A program made the position numbers and the translations under genes. A stretch of DNA of 64,000 bases from Ophiodon elongatus (taxonomy: Eukaryota; Chordata; Actinopteri; Perciformes; Hexagrammidae), in NCBI GenBank assembly GCA_016806645.1, contig JACSYO010000928.1, positions 226,501-290,500 of the forward strand, read 5' to 3'. Positions 61,998 to 64,000 of the stretch are shown piece by piece. Each line of letters begins with the position of its first letter. Position 1 is the first letter of the stretch. The notes below the pieces were generated by a model. That model worked only from the letters and a program-made list of their open reading frames with translations. It did not search any database and had not been told where the DNA came from.

Positions 61998-64000
61998 CTG
62001 TACAGGAGCGTCGAGAGAAAAGGCTTCAGTCAGAGAACAATGCACTGCCACTCTCGGTTTAGCAACATCTCATTGAAAACCTGAGGTTCCAGTTAAATGT
62101 ATCGATTGAATGTTTGGCCACAGAAAAGAAAATGTTCCCCCGGGTACTCTTAGGCAGAGCGAGGAGAAAATGTTCAGATGAATATTTTTCTTTTCTTTGA
62201 CGATGTATGTGCGGACCATTCGTAAAGAGTGTGTGGACGGTGAACCCAGAGTGTCTGTTTGAAATCCCAAATGCTCAAAATGTATACGACTTCCATTCCT
62301 GTAGCCTTGTGCGGTTCAGCGGGAGCTCTGTGTGGGGCCTTTGAATTTGGAAATCTGTTTCCTCGTAGGAAGAACTTCTGAGATCTCGAGATCAAAGTTC
62401 CCTACGGTTTAAAAATATCAGAGCATGAATATATGTGCGGAAAAGCCTTTGAGACATTTTTATCTCCTGATTTCTTTGATTCACAGTGAGTCACGCAGTG
62501 GAGAACTCCTGTTTGCATGCGAAAGGCAAAAAGCCACAGCCTTCAATTCCATGCTGTTCCTTTGATCTTTGCTTTGTGTTATCAGCGTTATCTGTGGAAA
62601 GTGGAAAGCTATTCGCTGTCCACACCTTGTCTCATTCTTTAGAAGTGTGTATTAAAAGCCCACAACAATCAATGCTATTCAAGGATCCCTCAGTCAATCC
62701 CTTATTTACCGCAATTAAGTATGGTCTGGAGCCATGATCTAATAGTTCAACAATAATTCATGTCTGAAAACCTTCCCCCGTTTACAGTGTACATAAATAC
62801 AGGCACCAAAAATAATCACTGGAAATATGGATGTTGGTGCTTTAGGATATGAATCAGTCAGTTTCCTGAAAGAATCAGCGGCACCAAAGGGGTGGGGTGG
62901 TGGGGGGGTCATTTGTATTTCTTTCTCTATGTCTACAGTGAGATGGCAGTCATTGTTTTAAGTGAGGATGTGGATAATTGTGTCTCTGTATCATTGCGTG
63001 TCGACCACCGCATGTACACATAAGAATGTGACTGTTTGCTCATTCTGTTCATGTTCAACCTGTTTGGCTCCTTATCCAAGAAAATGAATAATCTCCTGTC
63101 CAGGTTCCAGCCCGGGTGCGCTGTGTGAACCTCTTTTTTTGGCAGAGACTTATCTCTCAGACTTCCTTCCCCTTCTTCCTCTTTCCATCCTTCCTTCCTT
63201 CCCTCCTCTCCACGCCCTAAGCTTCGAGGTTGATATATTTGCTGGACATTTGACATGATCTGTCACAGAGAAAGTCTTATCTTATGGCCAGGTCTTGGAA
63301 ATTAATTTAGCTGGTTTGCTTTCCATCCAGATACCCATGTCTTGGTTTATTCTTAAAGGCACATACTTGATTAAAGTTATTTAGCCTGCCTGGAGGTCTC
63401 GCTCAGACCTTTATGATCATGAATCTATTGAGCCGCAAGTTTCTGGGAAAGGTTTGACTCCTTCCTGAGCCAGATTGAACAAGATCTGAAATGAGCCCCA
63501 CAGTTGCAATTCCTCGAAATCAAAAGAAATGATAATGTGCGTCTCAGAGGGACATGACCTGCGGCCATGGCTTTTGACATGTTAGAGCCGTGTCCATTCA
63601 GAAAACACATTCCAGAGTGAAATGAACAATATGGGCTTTCAGCCTGGTCCTGCCAAAAAACCGCTGAGATATCACTGAATGGGACTGGATATTGTTATTC
63701 CACAGTCTGCTTGCAATAGCTGAGAATTTTGGCACGTCTGAAAATGAAAACATTCCTTAGAAAGAGAGTGATTGGTAAAAATATCTCCATTCATTCAGAG
63801 CTGAAGCCCATTCACTGACTCCGTGGGGAGGTCTAAAGTAGGAATGCGGTATTAATTACTGAATTGACTAAATGGTAAAAAGAAACTGTCTGCATTTGGA
63901 AAATGAGGCTCCTTTACTTGAATATTTAGTAAAGGAAAGACAATATTAATGTCTTTTTAAAATCATTGTTTTCTTATTTAAGACGACTAACTAACTTAAC
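61998..64000. other. ift140/tmem204 intronic sequence, no further exon found
   Basis: Searched on the minus strand for the preceding TMEM204 exon (words like FDMMRACN) and on the plus strand for IFT140 TPR exons (words like MARMCVKT); neither was seen. It contains a G-rich run at 62889-62907 and a CCTT-rich stretch at 63160-63206. Confidence 0.55.

Noticed and set aside
62933..63256. 107-residue minus-strand frame as a further tmem204 exon
   Set aside because: The translation (Gly/Glu/Lys-rich) does not resemble any part of TMEM204; it comes from a CCTT-rich stretch.

Overview
The window is a stretch of ray-finned fish (teleost, probably percomorph) nuclear genome. The evidence is short vertebrate-type exons joined by GT-AG (and two GC-AG) introns, abundant (GT)n/(CA)n microsatellites, a tRNA-derived SINE, a teleost L1-like LINE tail and other dispersed repeats of types common in percomorph fish. 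The species cannot be named from sequence alone. There is no bacterial, viral or CRISPR content.

Layout, left to right. (1) 1086-5223, + strand: rdh13, a mitochondrial short-chain dehydrogenase/reductase (SDR), with the first coding exon not found. (2) 7914-11409, +: decr2, peroxisomal 2,4-dienoyl-CoA reductase, complete, 8 coding exons, 300 aa. (3) 14084-38159, +: rab11fip3, a Rab11 effector with EF-hands, coiled coil and a C-terminal Rab-binding domain, 14 coding exons, about 1119 aa, followed by a 3' UTR of about 4 kb. (4) 43761-50106, +: telo2 (TEL2), 20 coding exons, 836 aa. (5) 52211-58100, +: the first 17 coding exons (793 codons) of ift140, an intraflagellar-transport-A subunit that continues beyond the window. 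(6) 61753-61997, - strand: the last coding exon of tmem204, nested in an intron of ift140. Exon boundaries were assigned by hand from reading frame, splice consensus and remembered human orthologues. The complete reconstructions (decr2, rab11fip3, telo2) keep frame from start to stop, and ift140 keeps frame throughout.

These are independent housekeeping-type genes, not an operon or a pathway cluster. decr2-rab11fip3 and telo2-ift140-tmem204 are linked in human 16p13.3, so most of the window is ancient conserved synteny; rdh13 is the outsider.

I did not find a new biological system. The most unusual pattern concerns splicing. GT-rich microsatellites of three periods (2, 4 and 5 bp) sit where the polypyrimidine tract should be at four 3' splice sites (rdh13 exon 6; telo2 exons 7, 9 and 13). 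One of those introns, and a second one in telo2, also has a GC instead of GT donor. Further points of interest are an RFX X-box plus a CRE upstream of ift140, a ZNF143-type site upstream of decr2, TTAGC/GCTAGC-rich blocks near four gene starts, and a possible intronic polyadenylation isoform of ift140.
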